From an uncultured Parabacteroides sp. (GTDB taxonomy: Bacteria; Bacteroidota; Bacteroidia; Bacteroidales; Tannerellaceae): a DNA stretch of 64,000 nt. The stretch lies in assembly GCA_937894065.1 (NCBI GenBank), contig CALCST010000033.1, positions 1 to 64,000 on the forward strand, given 5' to 3'. The number at the start of each line of letters is the position of its first letter. Position 1 is the first letter of the stretch. The translations under genes and the position numbers were made by a program. This document shows positions 63,488 through 64,000 of this stretch, in pieces. The notes below the pieces were generated by a model. It was not told the origin of the DNA and made no database searches. It saw only the letters and a list, made by a program, of their open reading frames with translations.

Positions 63488-63495
63488 CAAAGATA
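63488..63495 (-). promoter_or_regulatory. Probable -7 box of the hpt operon
   Basis: Minus-strand TATCTTTG, with the start predicted near 63481. A -33 TTTG is not visible at the usual distance. Confidence 0.45.
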
Positions 63496-63600
63496 AGAAC
63501 TTTTCTTCAACTATCATCGAATAAAAAGTATGCCAAATCACAAATCCGTAATTATTATTGATTATCAGACAACTACATTTTCACCGTATTTTTATGAGCT

Positions 63601-63680
63601 GAAAAACTTTTTTCATATATTATGAAAATATTTTTCCATCTATATGAAAAAGTTTTTTCACAATATATGAAATTTTCTTT
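63601..63680. repeat. Intergenic repeat family II, copy 2
   Basis: Tandem copies of TTTTTTCATATATTATGAAAA-like units (for example at 63610, 63633 and 63656) repeat the element seen at 38614-38709, here between hpt and corA. Confidence 0.65.
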
Positions 63681-63721
63681 CCTTCCGATATCTATGAAAT
63701 CAAGGACTGGAAACTAAAAAA

Positions 63722-64000
63722 TCAGAACCATTTTATCTTCTTAAACACCACTACGGACAAGCCTGACAATAAAGCCGAAGCCAGAACAATCCACCAGAAA
63801 GCATTAGGCACCTGCTCGATATGGACATCAACGTTCATACCATAGAAACTTGCTATCAATGTCGGAATCATCAGTGTAATGGACAGACTAGTCATACGTT
63901 TCATTATCGCGTTGACATTATTTGAAATAATCGAAGCAAAAGCATCCATCGTTCCCGTAAGAATGTCACTATATATATTTACGGTATTATAAGCCTGCTT
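63722..64000 (-). CDS. corA: CorA-family divalent cation transporter, C-terminal part
   Basis: The frame is open to the window edge, so this is the 3' end only. It contains the stalk-like QAYNTVNIYSDILTGTMDAF and the two C-terminal membrane helices with the diagnostic YGMNVD motif between them. CorA carries magnesium or cobalt into the cytoplasm. The upstream three-quarters lie outside the window. The short frame starting at 63949 is not a separate gene. Confidence 0.92.
   Translation of the reverse strand, partial: KQAYNTVNIYSDILTGTMDAFASIISNNVNAIMKRMTSLSITLMIPTLIASFYGMNVDVHIEQVPNAFWWIVLASALLSGLSVVVFKKIKWF

Noticed and set aside
63722..63949. Complete 75-codon membrane protein
   Set aside because: The frame is open upstream of this ATG to the window edge and reads as the CorA stalk, so it is the end of a larger gene.

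Overview
The window is AT-rich chromosomal DNA from a member of the Bacteroidetes, most likely order Bacteroidales (Bacteroides/Phocaeicola-like). Support comes from the LpxC-FabZ fusion, a GT3-type glycogen synthase, the epimerase-like threonine dehydrogenase next to kbl, families that I know mainly from Bacteroidales (DUF4494, DUF5020, DUF6080), a class A2-type beta-lactamase, and many promoters of the Bacteroidetes type (-33 TTTG, 18-20 bases, -7 TAnnTTTG). No prophage, insertion sequence or CRISPR array was seen. Most of the region is housekeeping gene content.

Layout. 1-0.7 kb: a candidate structured RNA on the minus strand with promoter and terminator. 0.7-7.3 kb: ispE, then a three-gene RND efflux operon (minus). 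7.5-17.5 kb: a long minus-strand run. It holds a eukaryotic-type signalling cassette (LytTR regulator, membrane FHA protein, small acidic protein, zinc-ribbon FHA protein, PP2C phosphatase, Ser/Thr kinase). Downstream of a weak terminator come a TPR/barrel-like exported protein, a kelch lipoprotein, a DUF3859 protein and an SDR oxidoreductase. 17.7-20 kb: divergent threonine catabolism pair. 20-24.7 kb: glnS, a TPR protein and a DUF368 transporter. 24.8-27.8 kb: lipoprotein, class A beta-lactamase, and a divergent glucosaminidase. 27.9-36.1 kb: purM-prfA-pyrF, the lipid A genes lpxD-lpxC/fabZ-lpxA, then a PF07929 protein and miaA. 36.2-45.2 kb: menA, small membrane proteins, a second candidate structured RNA, a Tsx-like porin, a sugar nucleotidyltransferase, an M13 peptidase, and a DUF4494/yggS/DHOD-like operon. 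45.3-45.6 kb: SRP RNA joined to tRNA-Thr(UGU). 45.9-51.8 kb: glycogen phosphorylase, glycogen synthase and gdhA. 53.1-56.6 kb: an amino-sugar kinase/RapZ fusion, a MurU-like nucleotidyltransferase and a DUF6080 membrane protein. 56.7-64 kb: rny, zapA and a coiled-coil partner, then hpt-adk-obgE-pgeF-B3/4-wHTH, with the end of corA cut by the window edge.

The most interesting parts are the kinase/phosphatase/FHA cassette, where Glu-Thr-x-Leu motifs recur in the kinase juxtamembrane segment and the zinc-ribbon FHA protein and a tiny acidic protein carries three Thr-x-x/Asp repeats; two candidate structured RNAs; the kinase-RapZ fusion in a cell-wall sugar recycling locus; and three families of degenerate intergenic repeats. 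All family calls were made by eye from the protein and DNA sequence, without database searches.
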